Assembly (NCBI GenBank): GCA_964437145.1 | Contig: CAYTFW010000003.1 | Location: 37,822 to 101,821 of the forward strand | DNA length: 64,000 nucleotides | Direction of reading: 5' to 3' | Origin: JAFAZJ01 sp964437145 | GTDB lineage: Bacteria > Pseudomonadota > Alphaproteobacteria > Reyranellales > Reyranellaceae | Shown here: piece after piece, positions 1-8,688 of the stretch | Numbering within the stretch: position 1 is the stretch's first letter | Layout of the letters: each line of letters opens with the position of its first letter | Program-made: the position numbers and the translations under genes | The notes under the pieces: model-generated | What the model was told of the DNA's origin: nothing | Seen by the model: only the letters and a program-made list of their open reading frames with translations | Database searches by the model: none

Positions 1-1563
1 CGCGCCACGGTGCCGGCGCTGAAGACCATCATCTACGACGACCCGCGCGGCCTGCGCGAGTACACCGATCTCGTCTCCTACGCCGACACCCAGGCCAAGG
101 GCCGCGCGCTCAGGCAGGAGAAGCCGGGCTTCCTCGACGCCGAGATCGCCCTGGGCAAAGGTTCGGACGCCTCGATCATGCTCTACACCTCGGGCACCAC
201 GGGGCGGCCCAAGGGTGTGGTGCTGAGCTACGACAATCTGCGCATCACGGCGCAGAACGCCGCCGATTTCGACGGGTTGGTCGAGGGTGACGAGCTCCTG
301 AGCTACCTGCCGATGGCCTGGGTCGGCGACCACATCTTCAGCTACGCCCAGGCCCTGTCGGTCGGGCTGACGGTGAACTGCCCGGAATCGGCGGCCACCG
401 TCATGACCGACCTGCGCGAGATCGGCCCGACCTACTACTTCGCGCCGCCGCGCATCCTCGAGAACCTGATCACGACCGTCATGATCCGCATGGAGGATGC
501 CGGGCGGGCCAAGCGCGCGATCTTCCGCTATTTCATGGCGCTGTCGCAGCGCGTCGGCGGCGCCCTGCTCGACGGCAAGCCGGTGAGCATCGGCGAGCGG
601 CTGCTCTATCGCCTGGGCGAGTTGCTGGTGATCGGGCCGCTGAAGAACACGCTGGGCCTGTCGCGCGTGCGCGTGGCCTATACGGCCGGCGAGGCGGTGG
701 GGCCGGACATCTTCAATTTCTACCGCTCGCTCGGCATCAACATGAAGCAGCTCTACGGCCAGACCGAGGCCAGCGTCTTCGTCACCATGCACCCCAACGG
801 CGACGTGCGGCTGGAGACCGTGGGCAAGCCGGCGCCGCAGGTCGAGATCAAGGTCAACGACAACGGCGAGATCATGTTCCGCGGTCCCGGCGTGTTCCTG
901 GAGTACTTCAAGAACCCGGCGGCGACGGCCGAGACCAAGACGCCCGATGGCTGGGTGCATTCCGGCGACGCGGGCTATCTCGACGCGGATGGCCACCTGC
1001 GCATCATCGATCGGGCCAAGGATGTCGGGAAGTTGCGCGACGGCACGCTGTTCGCGCCCAAGTTCATCGAGAACAAGCTGAAGTTCTTCCCGCACATCAA
1101 CGAGGCGGTGGCCTTCGGCGACAATCGCGGCTTCGTCTCGGCTTTCATCAACATCGATCTTGTGGCGGTCGGCAACTGGGCGGAGAAGCAGGACATCGCC
1201 TATGCCAGCTACCAGGAGCTGGCGAGCCACCCCCGGGTGCACGGGCTGATCGCCGAGGAGGTGGCGCAGGTCAACCGCGACCTCGCCGCCGACCCGAAGA
1301 TGGCCGGCGCGCAGATCAGGCGCTTCCTGGTGCTGCCCAAGCTGCTCGACGCCGACGACGGCGAGCTGACGCGCACGCGCAAGGTGCGTCGCGGCTTCAT
1401 CGCCGAACGCTACGGCGCGCTGCTCAAGGCGCTCTACGACGGTTCGAAAGCCGCCCATATCCGCACCGAAGTGACCTTCGAGGATGGCCGCAAGGGCGTG
1501 GTCGAGGGCGATGTGGCGATCCTCGACCTGGCGGCGGCCGAGCCGCTGCGCAAGGCGGGCTGA
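1..1563 (+). CDS. Long-chain acyl-CoA ligase (AMP-forming), 5' end outside window
   Basis: This is an ANL-superfamily ligase that activates a carboxylic acid, probably a long-chain fatty acid, to its CoA thioester via an acyl-adenylate in the cytoplasm. The frame is open to base 1; numbering from the GTG at 10, the AMP-binding P-loop (MLYTSGTTGRPKG) lies near residues 57-69, the A5 motif (LYGQTEAS) near 247, and the ribose-binding HSGDAGYLD near 316. Relatives are about 600-650 aa, so roughly 100 N-terminal residues are probably missing at the window edge. It is followed after 5 bp by livG, so it belongs to the same operon as the branched-chain-type importer, which suggests that the imported acid is activated by it. 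The substrate is inferred from family resemblance only. Confidence 0.9.
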   Translation, partial: RATVPALKTIIYDDPRGLREYTDLVSYADTQAKGRALRQEKPGFLDAEIALGKGSDASIMLYTSGTTGRPKGVVLSYDNLRITAQNAADFDGLVEGDELLSYLPMAWVGDHIFSYAQALSVGLTVNCPESAATVMTDLREIGPTYYFAPPRILENLITTVMIRMEDAGRAKRAIFRYFMALSQRVGGALLDGKPVSIGERLLYRLGELLVIGPLKNTLGLSRVRVAYTAGEAVGPDIFNFYRSLGINMKQLYGQTEASVFVTMHPNGDVRLETVGKPAPQVEIKVNDNGEIMFRGPGVFLEYFKNPAATAETKTPDGWVHSGDAGYLDADGHLRIIDRAKDVGKLRDGTLFAPKFIENKLKFFPHINEAVAFGDNRGFVSAFINIDLVAVGNWAEKQDIAYASYQELASHPRVHGLIAEEVAQVNRDLAADPKMAGAQIRRFLVLPKLLDADDGELTRTRKVRRGFIAERYGALLKALYDGSKAAHIRTEVTFEDGRKGVVEGDVAILDLAAAEPLRKAG

Positions 1564-1568
1564 GCCGC

Positions 1569-2354
1569 ATGCGCAACAGGCAATTCACCGAGACCCTGCT
1601 GACGGTCGAGAACATCTCGCTGAGCTTCGGCGGCGTGCGCGCGCTTTCCGACATCAGCTTCGACATCCTGAAAGGCGAGGTGCGGGCCATCATCGGACCC
1701 AACGGCGCCGGCAAGTCCTCGATGCTGAACTGCATCAACGGCTTCTACCACCCGCAGCAGGGCGCCATCACCTACAAGGGCGTGCGGCGTGAGCAGATGC
1801 GCCCGCACGAGGCGGCCGAGCAGGGCATCGCGCGCACCTTCCAGAACATCGCGCTGTTCAAGGGCATGTCGACCCTCGACAACATCATGACCGGGCGGAA
1901 CCTCAAGATGCGCAGCGGCATCTTCGCCCAGGCGCTGCGCTGGGGTCCGGCGTTGCGCGAGGAGATCGCCCATCGCGAATACGTCGAGCGGGTGATCGAC
2001 TTCCTCGAGATCCAGCACGTGCGCAAGGTCCCGGTGGGCCAGCTGCCCTATGGCCTGCAGAAGCGCGTCGAGCTGGGTCGGGCGCTCGCCGCCGAGCCCG
2101 AGCTGCTGCTGCTCGACGAGCCGATGGCCGGCATGAACATCGAGGAGAAGCAGGACATGTGCCGCTTCGTGCTCGAGGTCAACGAGGAGTTCGGCACGAC
2201 GATCTGCCTGATCGAGCACGACATGGGCGTGGTGATGGACATCTCCGATCGCGTCGTGGTGCTCGACTACGGCCGCAAGATCGGCGACGGCACGCCCGAC
2301 GAGGTCAAGGCGAACCCCGAGGTGATCGCCGCCTATCTCGGCACGGCGCACTGA
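1569..2354 (+). CDS. livG: Branched-chain amino-acid-type ABC importer, ATPase LivG
   Basis: This is one of two ATPases of a LivFGHMK-type importer, acting on the inner face of the cytoplasmic membrane. Walker A (GPNGAGKSS) is at residues 43-51 and Walker B (LLLLDEP) near 179-185. The signature segment reads LPYGLQKRVE rather than the canonical LSGGQ, a variant I associate with this LivG subgroup. At 261 aa the length is normal. It starts 5 bp after the acyl-CoA ligase, so the two are probably translated from one message. Family members carry amino acids, but also short-chain, aromatic or fatty acids; the ligases at both ends of this cluster argue for an organic acid here. Confidence 0.93.
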   Translation: MRNRQFTETLLTVENISLSFGGVRALSDISFDILKGEVRAIIGPNGAGKSSMLNCINGFYHPQQGAITYKGVRREQMRPHEAAEQGIARTFQNIALFKGMSTLDNIMTGRNLKMRSGIFAQALRWGPALREEIAHREYVERVIDFLEIQHVRKVPVGQLPYGLQKRVELGRALAAEPELLLLDEPMAGMNIEEKQDMCRFVLEVNEEFGTTICLIEHDMGVVMDISDRVVVLDYGRKIGDGTPDEVKANPEVIAAYLGTAH

Positions 2355-2381
2355 GCATGTCGCGGTCACTTGAACCCACGG

Positions 2382-2446
2382 TGTCATCCCGAGCGCAGCG
2401 AGGGATCCAGGCATTTTCTGGATCCCTCGCTGCGCTCGGGATGACA
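2382..2446. repeat. Dispersed palindrome, family A, copy 1
   Basis: Perfect inverted repeat with 29-nt arms (2382-2410 and 2418-2446) and a 7-nt loop. The arm begins TGTCATCCCGAGCGCAGCG. It lies between livG and livH, so in RNA it would form a very strong hairpin inside the transport operon. A near-identical copy is at 8560-8632 and a half copy at 16170-16200. No ORF or T-run accompanies it. Confidence 0.95.
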
Positions 2447-2469
2447 GTCGAGTCCTAGGAGACACCGCG

Positions 2470-3597
2470 ATGGCATTCTTCCTCGAGGTGCTGATCGGCG
2501 GGCTGCTGGTGGGTGTGCTGTACTCGCTGGTGGCGCTGGGCTTCGTGCTGATCTTCAAGGCGTCGGGCGTGTTCAACTTCGCCCAGGGCGCGATGGTGCT
2601 GATGGCCGGCCTGGTGCTGGTGCAGCTGCTCGACCCGACCTACATCGGCAAATGGCATTTCGCCGGCGTCGCCGCGCTGGTCGCGGGCACGATCGGCGTG
2701 CTGGCGCTGCGCGCGTTGAAGCCCGTGGCGGTGACGGGCGGCGGGACCGCGGCGCGGCGGTTGCCGCTGCTGGTCGGCGCCGGCACCGGCGTGCTGGGCG
2801 GCATCCTGGCGCTGAGCGCCGGCGGCAAGGGCTGGCCGGTGTGGCTGGCGGTACCGGCCTCGGCCATCGTCATGGTGGCGATCGCCTACGCCATCGAGCG
2901 CGTGGTGCTGCGCCGGCTGGTGAACCAGGAGGGCATCATCCTGTTCATGGCGACGCTCGGCATCACCTTCTTCATCGACGGCTTCGGCCAGACGATCTTC
3001 GGCTCCAACGTCTACAAGCTCGATCCCAAGATCTATTTCGGCATCCCCAACGAGCCGGTGTTCCTCCTCGAGGGCGTGTTCGCGGGCGGCATCCTGGTCA
3101 ACAACCTCGACATCTGGGGCGGGATCGTCGCGGCCTTGCTGGTCGGCGCGCTGGCCTTGTTCTTCCAGTACACGCGCACCGGCCGCGCGCTGCGCGCCGT
3201 GGCCGACGACCATGCAGCGGCGCAGTCGGTCGGCATCCCGCTGAACTGGATCTGGTTCATCGTCTGGTCGGTGGCGGGCATTGTGGCGCTGGTGGCCGCG
3301 ATGGTCTGGGGCTCCAAGCTCGGCATCCAGTTCTCGATCACCTTCCTGGCGCTCAAGGCGCTGCCGGTGCTGATCCTCGGCGGCTTCACCTCGGTGCCGG
3401 GCGCGATCGTCGGCGGGCTGCTGATCGGTGCCGGCGAGAAGCTGGCCGAGGTCTATCTGCCGCAGCTCGCCAAGGATCTGCTCGGCGTGCCGATGTCGGG
3501 TGGCATCGAATACTGGTTCGCCTATGTCCTGGCGCTCGCCTTCCTGCTGTTCCGGCCGCAGGGCCTGTTCGGCGAGCGCATCATCGAGCGGGTCTGA
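2470..3597 (+). CDS. livH: Branched-chain-type ABC importer, permease LivH
   Basis: This is an inner-membrane permease of the LivH type. The N-terminus (LIGGLLVGVLYSLVALGFVLIF cut across one helix) and the GRALRAVADD loop near residues 238-247, which contacts the ATPase, are typical. At 375 aa it is longer than the usual 290-310 aa; the excess is a hydrophobic insertion of about 70 residues between roughly 60 and 135, with a Gly/Ala-rich stretch, before the conserved AIERVVLRRL segment. An RBS-like AGGAGA stands at 2457-2462, just after the palindrome. LivM follows 14 bp downstream. Confidence 0.92.
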   Translation: MAFFLEVLIGGLLVGVLYSLVALGFVLIFKASGVFNFAQGAMVLMAGLVLVQLLDPTYIGKWHFAGVAALVAGTIGVLALRALKPVAVTGGGTAARRLPLLVGAGTGVLGGILALSAGGKGWPVWLAVPASAIVMVAIAYAIERVVLRRLVNQEGIILFMATLGITFFIDGFGQTIFGSNVYKLDPKIYFGIPNEPVFLLEGVFAGGILVNNLDIWGGIVAALLVGALALFFQYTRTGRALRAVADDHAAAQSVGIPLNWIWFIVWSVAGIVALVAAMVWGSKLGIQFSITFLALKALPVLILGGFTSVPGAIVGGLLIGAGEKLAEVYLPQLAKDLLGVPMSGGIEYWFAYVLALAFLLFRPQGLFGERIIERV

Positions 3598-3611
3598 GGA
3601 GGGCGCCGACG

Positions 3612-4688
3612 ATGTTTTACCGCGAGGCCGGCCAGTACAAGACGAGCTACCGCGCCGACATGGCGGTGTTCCCGATCGCGCAGGACCGGCTCGCGGTCGG
3701 CGTCATCCTGGCGATCGCCTTCCTCGTGCTGCCGTTCATCGGCACCGAGTACTTCTTCAGCTCGATCATGGTGCCGACCCTGATCCTGGCGCTGGCGGCG
3801 ATCGGCTTGAACATCCTCGTCGGCTATTGCGGGCAGGTGTCGCTGGGTTCCGGCGCCTTCATGGCGATCGGCGCCTACGCCGCGTACAACTTCGCGATCC
3901 GGGTGCCGGAGCTGCCGCTGCTGGTGGTCATGCTGCTGGGCGGCGGCGTGTCGGCGATGGTCGGCATCGTCTTTGGCGTGCCATCGCTGCGCATCAAGGG
4001 CTTTTACCTCGCGGTCGCGACCTTGGCGGCGCAGTTCTTCTTCGACTGGCTGTTCGCGCGCGTCGGCTGGTTCACCAACTACACGCCCTCCGGCGCCGTC
4101 TTCGCGCCCAAGCTCGACGTCTTCGGCTGGACGGTCAACGCACCGGTCGAGCGTTACCTTTTCGTGCTCGCCGTGGTCGTTGTGTTCGCGCTGCTGGCCA
4201 AGAACCTTGTCCGCGGCCATGTCGGTCGGCAGTGGATGGCGATCCGCGACATGGACATCGCCGCCGAGATCATCGGCATCCGGCCGATGTACGCCAAGCT
4301 GACGGCCTTCGCCGTGTCGTCCTTCATCATCGGTGTCGCGGGCGTGCTGTGGGCCTTCGTCCACCTCGGATCGTGGGAGCCGCTGGCCTTCAACATCGAC
4401 CGCAGCTTCCAGCTGCTGTTCGCCATCATCATCGGCGGGCTGGGTTCGATCGCCGGGTGCTTCCTCGGCGCCGCTTTCATGTGGATCCTGCCGATCTTCC
4501 TCGACATCGCCCTGCCACCCTTGGGCCAATTGGTGGGCTGGACCATCGACAAGGCGACCGTGGCGCATTTCTCGCTGATGATCTTCGGCGCGCTGATCGT
4601 CTTCTTCCTGATCGTCGAGCCGCACGGGCTGGCGCGGCTGTGGAGCATCGCCAAGGAGAAGCTGCGGCTATGGCCGTTCCCGCATTGA
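3612..4688 (+). CDS. livM: Branched-chain-type ABC importer, permease LivM
   Basis: This is the second inner-membrane permease of the importer, 358 aa. The start at 3612 is preceded by GAGGAGGG in the livH stop region. Typical LivM elements are LNILVGYCGQVSLG near residues 65-78, where helices begin, and the ATPase-contact loop (RQWMAIRDMDIAAEIIG) near 205-221. A longer open frame extends upstream but overlaps livH completely and is a shadow. It pairs with LivH to form the translocation pore. Confidence 0.93.
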   Translation: MFYREAGQYKTSYRADMAVFPIAQDRLAVGVILAIAFLVLPFIGTEYFFSSIMVPTLILALAAIGLNILVGYCGQVSLGSGAFMAIGAYAAYNFAIRVPELPLLVVMLLGGGVSAMVGIVFGVPSLRIKGFYLAVATLAAQFFFDWLFARVGWFTNYTPSGAVFAPKLDVFGWTVNAPVERYLFVLAVVVVFALLAKNLVRGHVGRQWMAIRDMDIAAEIIGIRPMYAKLTAFAVSSFIIGVAGVLWAFVHLGSWEPLAFNIDRSFQLLFAIIIGGLGSIAGCFLGAAFMWILPIFLDIALPPLGQLVGWTIDKATVAHFSLMIFGALIVFFLIVEPHGLARLWSIAKEKLRLWPFPH

Positions 4689-4842
4689 GAGGGGATTGGC
4701 ACGACCACCGCCGCGATGTTGCGGCGCAACAAGAAAATACTTCCGCTCCGGCACGCTCGCGTACTGGTTCCGGCGACGGGGGCTCCATAGATTGACACCA
4801 AGCCGGCGAACCCGCCGGGAGGAACCAAAGGAGGCGAGGACC

Positions 4843-6168
4843 ATGGGTGTGATGGGCAGATGGGCCGCGGCGGCGCTGGTCGCGGCGGTCGGGGGCGCGG
4901 CGGCCGCGCCGGCGCTGGCACAGAACGAGCAGTTCATTCCGATCCTGAGCTACCGCACCGGCGCCTACGCGCCGAACGGCATTCCGTTCGCCAACGGCAT
5001 GAGCGACTACTACCGCCTGATCAACGCCCGCGACGGCGGCATCAACGGCGTGAAGATCGTGTTCGAGGAATGCGAGACCGGCTACGCCACGGACAAGGGC
5101 GTGGAGTGCTACGAGCGTCTGAAGGCCAAGGGCCCGACCGGCGCGGCATTCTTCAACCCGCTGTCGACGGGCATTACCTTCGCGCTGACCGAGAAGGCGC
5201 CGGTCGACAAGATCCCGATCATCACCATGGGCTACGGCCGGTCGGAGTCGCGCAACGGCGCGGTCTTCACCTGGAACTTCCCGCTGCTCGGCACCTACTG
5301 GTCGGCGGCCAACATCGCCATGCAGCACGTCGCCAAGGAGATGGGCGGCATGGACAAGCTCAAGGGCAAGAAGATCGCCCTGGTGTTCCACGATTCGCCC
5401 TACGGCAAGGAGCCGATCCCGGTGCTGACCGAGATGGCCAAGCGCCACGGCTTCGAGTTCATCCAGCTGCCGGTCACGCATCCCGGCGTCGAGCAGAAGT
5501 CGCAGTGGCTGCAGATCCGCCAGCAGCGGCCGGACTACGTGCTGCTGTGGGGCTGGGGCGTGATGAACTCGACCTCGGTCAAGGAGGCCGCGGCCGTCAA
5601 CTTCCCGCGCGACAAGATGCTGGGCGTGTGGTGGTCGGGCGCCGAGCCCGACGTGCTGCCGGCCGGCGATCAGTCCAAGGGCTACAAGGCGCTGATGCTG
5701 CAGCACGGCTCCGGCAAGTACCCGGTGCACGCCGACGTGCTCAAGCACGCCGTCGGCAAGGATGGCTCGCAGTCGAAACCCGAGGACATCGGCGACGTCC
5801 TGTACAACCGCGGCCTGGTCAACGCGATGCTCGGTGTCGAGGCGATCCGCACGGCGATGGCCAAGTTCGGCAACAAGCCGCTGACCGGCGAACAGGTGCG
5901 CTGGGGCCTCGAGAACCTCAACCTCACCGAGGAACGGCTAAAGGCGCTGGGTTTCGAAGGCGCGCTCAAGCCGCTCAAGATCACCTGCGCCGACCACGAG
6001 GGCGCCCGCACCGCGCGCGTCCATCAATGGGACGGCGCGAAGTGGACCGTGATCTCCGACTGGTACACTTCCGATGACGCGCTGATCGGCCCGATGGTGC
6101 GCGATACCTCGGACAAGTACGCCAAGGAGAAGAACATCGCGCCGCGCGATTGCTCCAAGGAGAGCTGA
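4843..6168 (+). CDS. Periplasmic substrate-binding protein of the Liv-type importer
   Basis: This periplasmic receptor (Peripla_BP_6 / LivK-like) delivers the ligand to LivHM. It is 441 aa. A Sec signal peptide occupies residues 1-26, with probable cleavage after PALA before QNEQF. The start is fixed by a strong AAAGGAGGCGAGG sequence 5-17 nt upstream and by the signal peptide; an upstream extension to 4696 has no such support. The protein lacks the typical leucine/isoleucine-receptor wording and is longer than LivK (about 370 aa), resembling the group found with acyl-CoA ligases. The ligand is unknown. Confidence 0.9.
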   Translation: MGVMGRWAAAALVAAVGGAAAAPALAQNEQFIPILSYRTGAYAPNGIPFANGMSDYYRLINARDGGINGVKIVFEECETGYATDKGVECYERLKAKGPTGAAFFNPLSTGITFALTEKAPVDKIPIITMGYGRSESRNGAVFTWNFPLLGTYWSAANIAMQHVAKEMGGMDKLKGKKIALVFHDSPYGKEPIPVLTEMAKRHGFEFIQLPVTHPGVEQKSQWLQIRQQRPDYVLLWGWGVMNSTSVKEAAAVNFPRDKMLGVWWSGAEPDVLPAGDQSKGYKALMLQHGSGKYPVHADVLKHAVGKDGSQSKPEDIGDVLYNRGLVNAMLGVEAIRTAMAKFGNKPLTGEQVRWGLENLNLTEERLKALGFEGALKPLKITCADHEGARTARVHQWDGAKWTVISDWYTSDDALIGPMVRDTSDKYAKEKNIAPRDCSKES

Positions 6169-6176
6169 GCCACCAA

Positions 6177-6310
6177 TACCTTCCCCCGGAGGGGGAAGGT
6201 GCCCGAAGGGCGGATGGGGGATGTCGAAGACGGACGTCGATGTTGTTGAAGCATCCCCCATCCGTCACGCCGCTCCGCGGCGCGCCACCTTCCCCCTCCG
6301 GGGGAAGGTA
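6177..6310. repeat. Long palindrome, family D (TACCTTCCCCC arms)
   Basis: A 134-nt inverted repeat lies between the binding-protein gene and livF. The outer arms (TACCTTCCCCCGGAGGGGGA... at 6177-6201, complementary to 6286-6310) are themselves palindromic, and inner arms CGGATGGGGGATG / CATCCCCCATCCG pair as well. It could reduce transcription into livF or stabilise the upstream mRNA. A related element begins at 63948. Confidence 0.92.
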
Positions 6311-6333
6311 GGCTTCTGAGAGAGTATCTCGTG

Positions 6334-7164
6334 ATGTCCGTCGCCGCCCCGGCGCCAGCCGCCGCCCCGCCGATCCTCACCGTCAGCAACGTCGAGGTGA
6401 TCTACAACCACGTCATCCTCGTGCTGAAGGGCGTGTCGCTGGCGCTGCCCGAGAAGGGCATCGTGGCCCTGCTGGGCGCCAACGGCGCCGGCAAGTCGAC
6501 GACGCTCAAGACGATCTCATGCCTGCTGCGCACCGAGCGCGGCGAGGTCACCAAGGGCACCGTCAGCTATCGCGGCGAGCGCGTCGATCAGATGACGTCC
6601 AACGAGCTGGTGCGTCGCGGCGTGATCCAGGTGATGGAGGGCCGCCACTGCTTCGGCCACCTCACCATCGAGGAGAATTTGCTGACCGGAGCCTTTATCC
6701 ATGGCGGCAAGAAGAAGCAGATCGCCGAGGACCTGGAGAAGGTCTACCACTACTTCCCGCGCCTCAAGACGCGCCGCACCAGCCAGGCCGGCTATACTTC
6801 GGGCGGCGAGCAGCAGATGACGGCGATCGGCCGCGCGCTGATGAGCCGGCCCAACACCATCCTGCTCGACGAGCCGTCGATGGGCCTGGCGCCGCAGCTG
6901 GTCGAGGAGATCTTCGAGATCGTGCGCCGGCTCAACGAGGAGCAGAGCGTGTCGATCCTGCTGGCGGAGCAGAACACCAACATCGCCCTGCGCTACGCGC
7001 ATTACGGCTACATCCTCGAGAACGGCCGCGTGGTGCTCGACGGCGACGCGGCGTCCTTGCGCGAGAACGAGGATGTGAAGGAATTCTACCTCGGCATGTC
7101 GGGCGAGGGCCGCAAGAGCTTCCGCGACATCAAGCACTACCGCCGGCGCAAGCGCTGGCTCTAG
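6334..7164 (+). CDS. livF: Branched-chain-type ABC importer, ATPase LivF
   Basis: This is the second ATPase of the importer, 276 aa from the ATG at 6334; a GTG immediately before it (6331) is an alternative start. Walker A (GANGAGKST) is at residues 48-56, the signature (TSGGEQQM) near 155-162, and Walker B (ILLDEPS) near 176-182. It has an Ala/Pro-rich N-terminal tail of about 15 residues ahead of the ABC domain and a basic C-terminus ending HYRRRKRWL. It is separated from the rest of the transport operon by the long palindrome at 6177-6310. Confidence 0.93.
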   Translation: MSVAAPAPAAAPPILTVSNVEVIYNHVILVLKGVSLALPEKGIVALLGANGAGKSTTLKTISCLLRTERGEVTKGTVSYRGERVDQMTSNELVRRGVIQVMEGRHCFGHLTIEENLLTGAFIHGGKKKQIAEDLEKVYHYFPRLKTRRTSQAGYTSGGEQQMTAIGRALMSRPNTILLDEPSMGLAPQLVEEIFEIVRRLNEEQSVSILLAEQNTNIALRYAHYGYILENGRVVLDGDAASLRENEDVKEFYLGMSGEGRKSFRDIKHYRRRKRWL

Positions 7165-7274
7165 GCGCGCCGCCGCTCGCGACTTCGTGTCTGCCACCCC
7201 CTGGAATAGACCGCGCCGCGTGATGTACCTCCCGTGTTGGGCCGGTGAACGGCCCCATTAGGGAGGGACAATTC

Positions 7275-7757
7275 ATGACAATTCGATCGATGGTGGCGGC
7301 CGCGCTGGCCGCCGCCCTGGCTATGGCATTGGCGTTGCCGGCGTCCGCCCAGCTCGCCGACCGCAAAGCGCTGACCCTGGAGGCGGCGAAGAAGATCATG
7401 GCCGCGGCCGAGGCTGAGGCGATGAAGAACAAATGGACGGTGGCGATCGCCATCGTCGACGAGGCCGGCGAGCTGCTGATGATGGCCAAGCTCGACGGCA
7501 CGCAGCCCGCCAGCATCGACATCGCCATCGGCAAGGCGCGCACCGCCGCCCGCCTGAAGCGCGAGACCAAGGTGCTCGAGGAGGCGGTGACCAAGACCGG
7601 CCGCACCGTGATCCTGGCGTTGCCGGGTGTCACGCCGCTGGAAGGTGGCGTGCCGATCAAGGTCGGCGATCAGGTGGTGGGCGCGGTCGGCGTCAGCGGC
7701 GTGACCTCGGCGCAGGACGCCCAGGTGGCCATGGCCGGAGTCGCCGTCGTCAAGTAG
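7275..7757 (+). CDS. Exported GlcG/HbpS-like (DUF336) protein
   Basis: 160-aa protein with a cleavable signal peptide (MTIRSMVAAALAAALAM..., cleavage after ASA near residue 25) and a heme-degrading/HbpS-like domain (PF03928). Family hallmarks are VAIVDEAGELLMMAKLDG near residues 58-75 and the GG-containing C-terminal half (PLEGGVPIKVGDQVVGAVGVSG). Members are often found beside organic-acid metabolism or transport genes; most have no proven activity. The start is supported by GGGAGGGA at 7261-7268. It sits downstream of livF, separated by 110 bp, and could be part of the same regulon. Confidence 0.85.
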   Translation: MTIRSMVAAALAAALAMALALPASAQLADRKALTLEAAKKIMAAAEAEAMKNKWTVAIAIVDEAGELLMMAKLDGTQPASIDIAIGKARTAARLKRETKVLEEAVTKTGRTVILALPGVTPLEGGVPIKVGDQVVGAVGVSGVTSAQDAQVAMAGVAVVK

Positions 7758-7850
7758 CGCGGGTCAAGCGCCGGTCGTGAGTTGGGGCGCGGCCGGCGGC
7801 TTGGATCGATGCGCATTCACGCCAGGCGCGGCCGCGACTAAGGTCGGCGC

Positions 7851-8531
7851 ATGATCTTCGTCATTCTCGGCCTGATGCTGGTGCTGCTGATCGTGGCGCC
7901 GCAATGGTGGGTCCGGCACACGCTGCGCCGTCACGGCGACGAGCGCGCCGACTTTCCCGGCACCGGCGGCGAGCTGGCGCGCCACCTGCTCGATCGCGCC
8001 GGACTGAGCGACGTGACGGTCGAGGTCACGCCGGAGGGTGATCACTACGACGGCGCGGCGCGTGCCGTGCGCCTGACGCCCGGCGTGCATGACGGCCGCT
8101 CGGTGACATCGGTCGCGGTGGCGGTGCACGAGGTCGGCCACGCCCTGCAGCACGCCGAGGACATGCCGATCTTCCACTGGCGCACGCGGCTCGCGCGTGT
8201 CGGCATGGTGGTCGAAAAGGTGGGCAGCGTGGTCCTGCTGCTGACGCCGGTGCTGGGCCTGGTCACGCGCGCGCCGGGGGTGATCTTCCTCGAGCTCGGC
8301 ATCGGGCTGGCGCTGCTGGGCAGCCGCGTCGTGGTGCACCTGGTCACCCTGCCGGTCGAGCTCGACGCCAGCTTCCGCCGCGCCTTGCCGATGATCCGAG
8401 ACGAAGGCTACCTGCCGGCGGCCGACGTGCCGGCGGCGGCTTCGGTGCTGAAAGCCGCCGCTTGGACCTACGTCGCCGGCGCGCTGATCAGCCTGATCGA
8501 CATCACGCGCTGGATTCGCGTGCTGCGCTGA
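7851..8531 (+). CDS. Neutral zinc metallopeptidase (YugP-like), membrane-bound
   Basis: This 226-aa integral membrane protein has the zinc-binding HEVGH at residues 93-97 in the context VAVHEVGHALQHAED, typical of the YugP/PF04298 family. An N-terminal helix (residues 1-17) and two or three further hydrophobic segments (about 125-170 and 205-222) anchor it in the inner membrane. It starts 93 bp after the DUF336 gene. The family is widespread and its physiological substrate is not established. Confidence 0.88.
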   Translation: MIFVILGLMLVLLIVAPQWWVRHTLRRHGDERADFPGTGGELARHLLDRAGLSDVTVEVTPEGDHYDGAARAVRLTPGVHDGRSVTSVAVAVHEVGHALQHAEDMPIFHWRTRLARVGMVVEKVGSVVLLLTPVLGLVTRAPGVIFLELGIGLALLGSRVVVHLVTLPVELDASFRRALPMIRDEGYLPAADVPAAASVLKAAAWTYVAGALISLIDITRWIRVLR

Positions 8532-8559
8532 GCGGGCAGGGTGCCATGGCGCCTCCCCA

Positions 8560-8632
8560 CACTGTCATTCCGAGCGCAGCGAGGAATCCAGGCGGACGCA
8601 CTGGATTCCTCGCTGCGCTCGGAATGACAGTG
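8560..8632. repeat. Dispersed palindrome, family A, copy 2
   Basis: Perfect inverted repeat with 32-nt arms (8560-8591 and 8601-8632) and a 9-nt loop. Its arm (TGTCATTCCGAGCGCAGCGA...) differs from copy 1 by a C-to-T change (CATTCC against CATCCC) and GAATCC against GGATCC, and the opposite arm changes to match, so pairing is preserved. Confidence 0.95.
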
Positions 8633-8688
8633 GAGAAATGCGAGCGGACTCTGCTCTAGTATCGACGCATCTGGAAGAGAGGCCTGAG

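Noticed and set aside
4717..4731. TGTTGC-GGC-GCAACA palindrome before the Liv-type receptor gene as an operator
   Set aside because: Six-base arms are short for a G+C-rich gap, it is 110 bp from the start, and no regulator gene of matching type is near.
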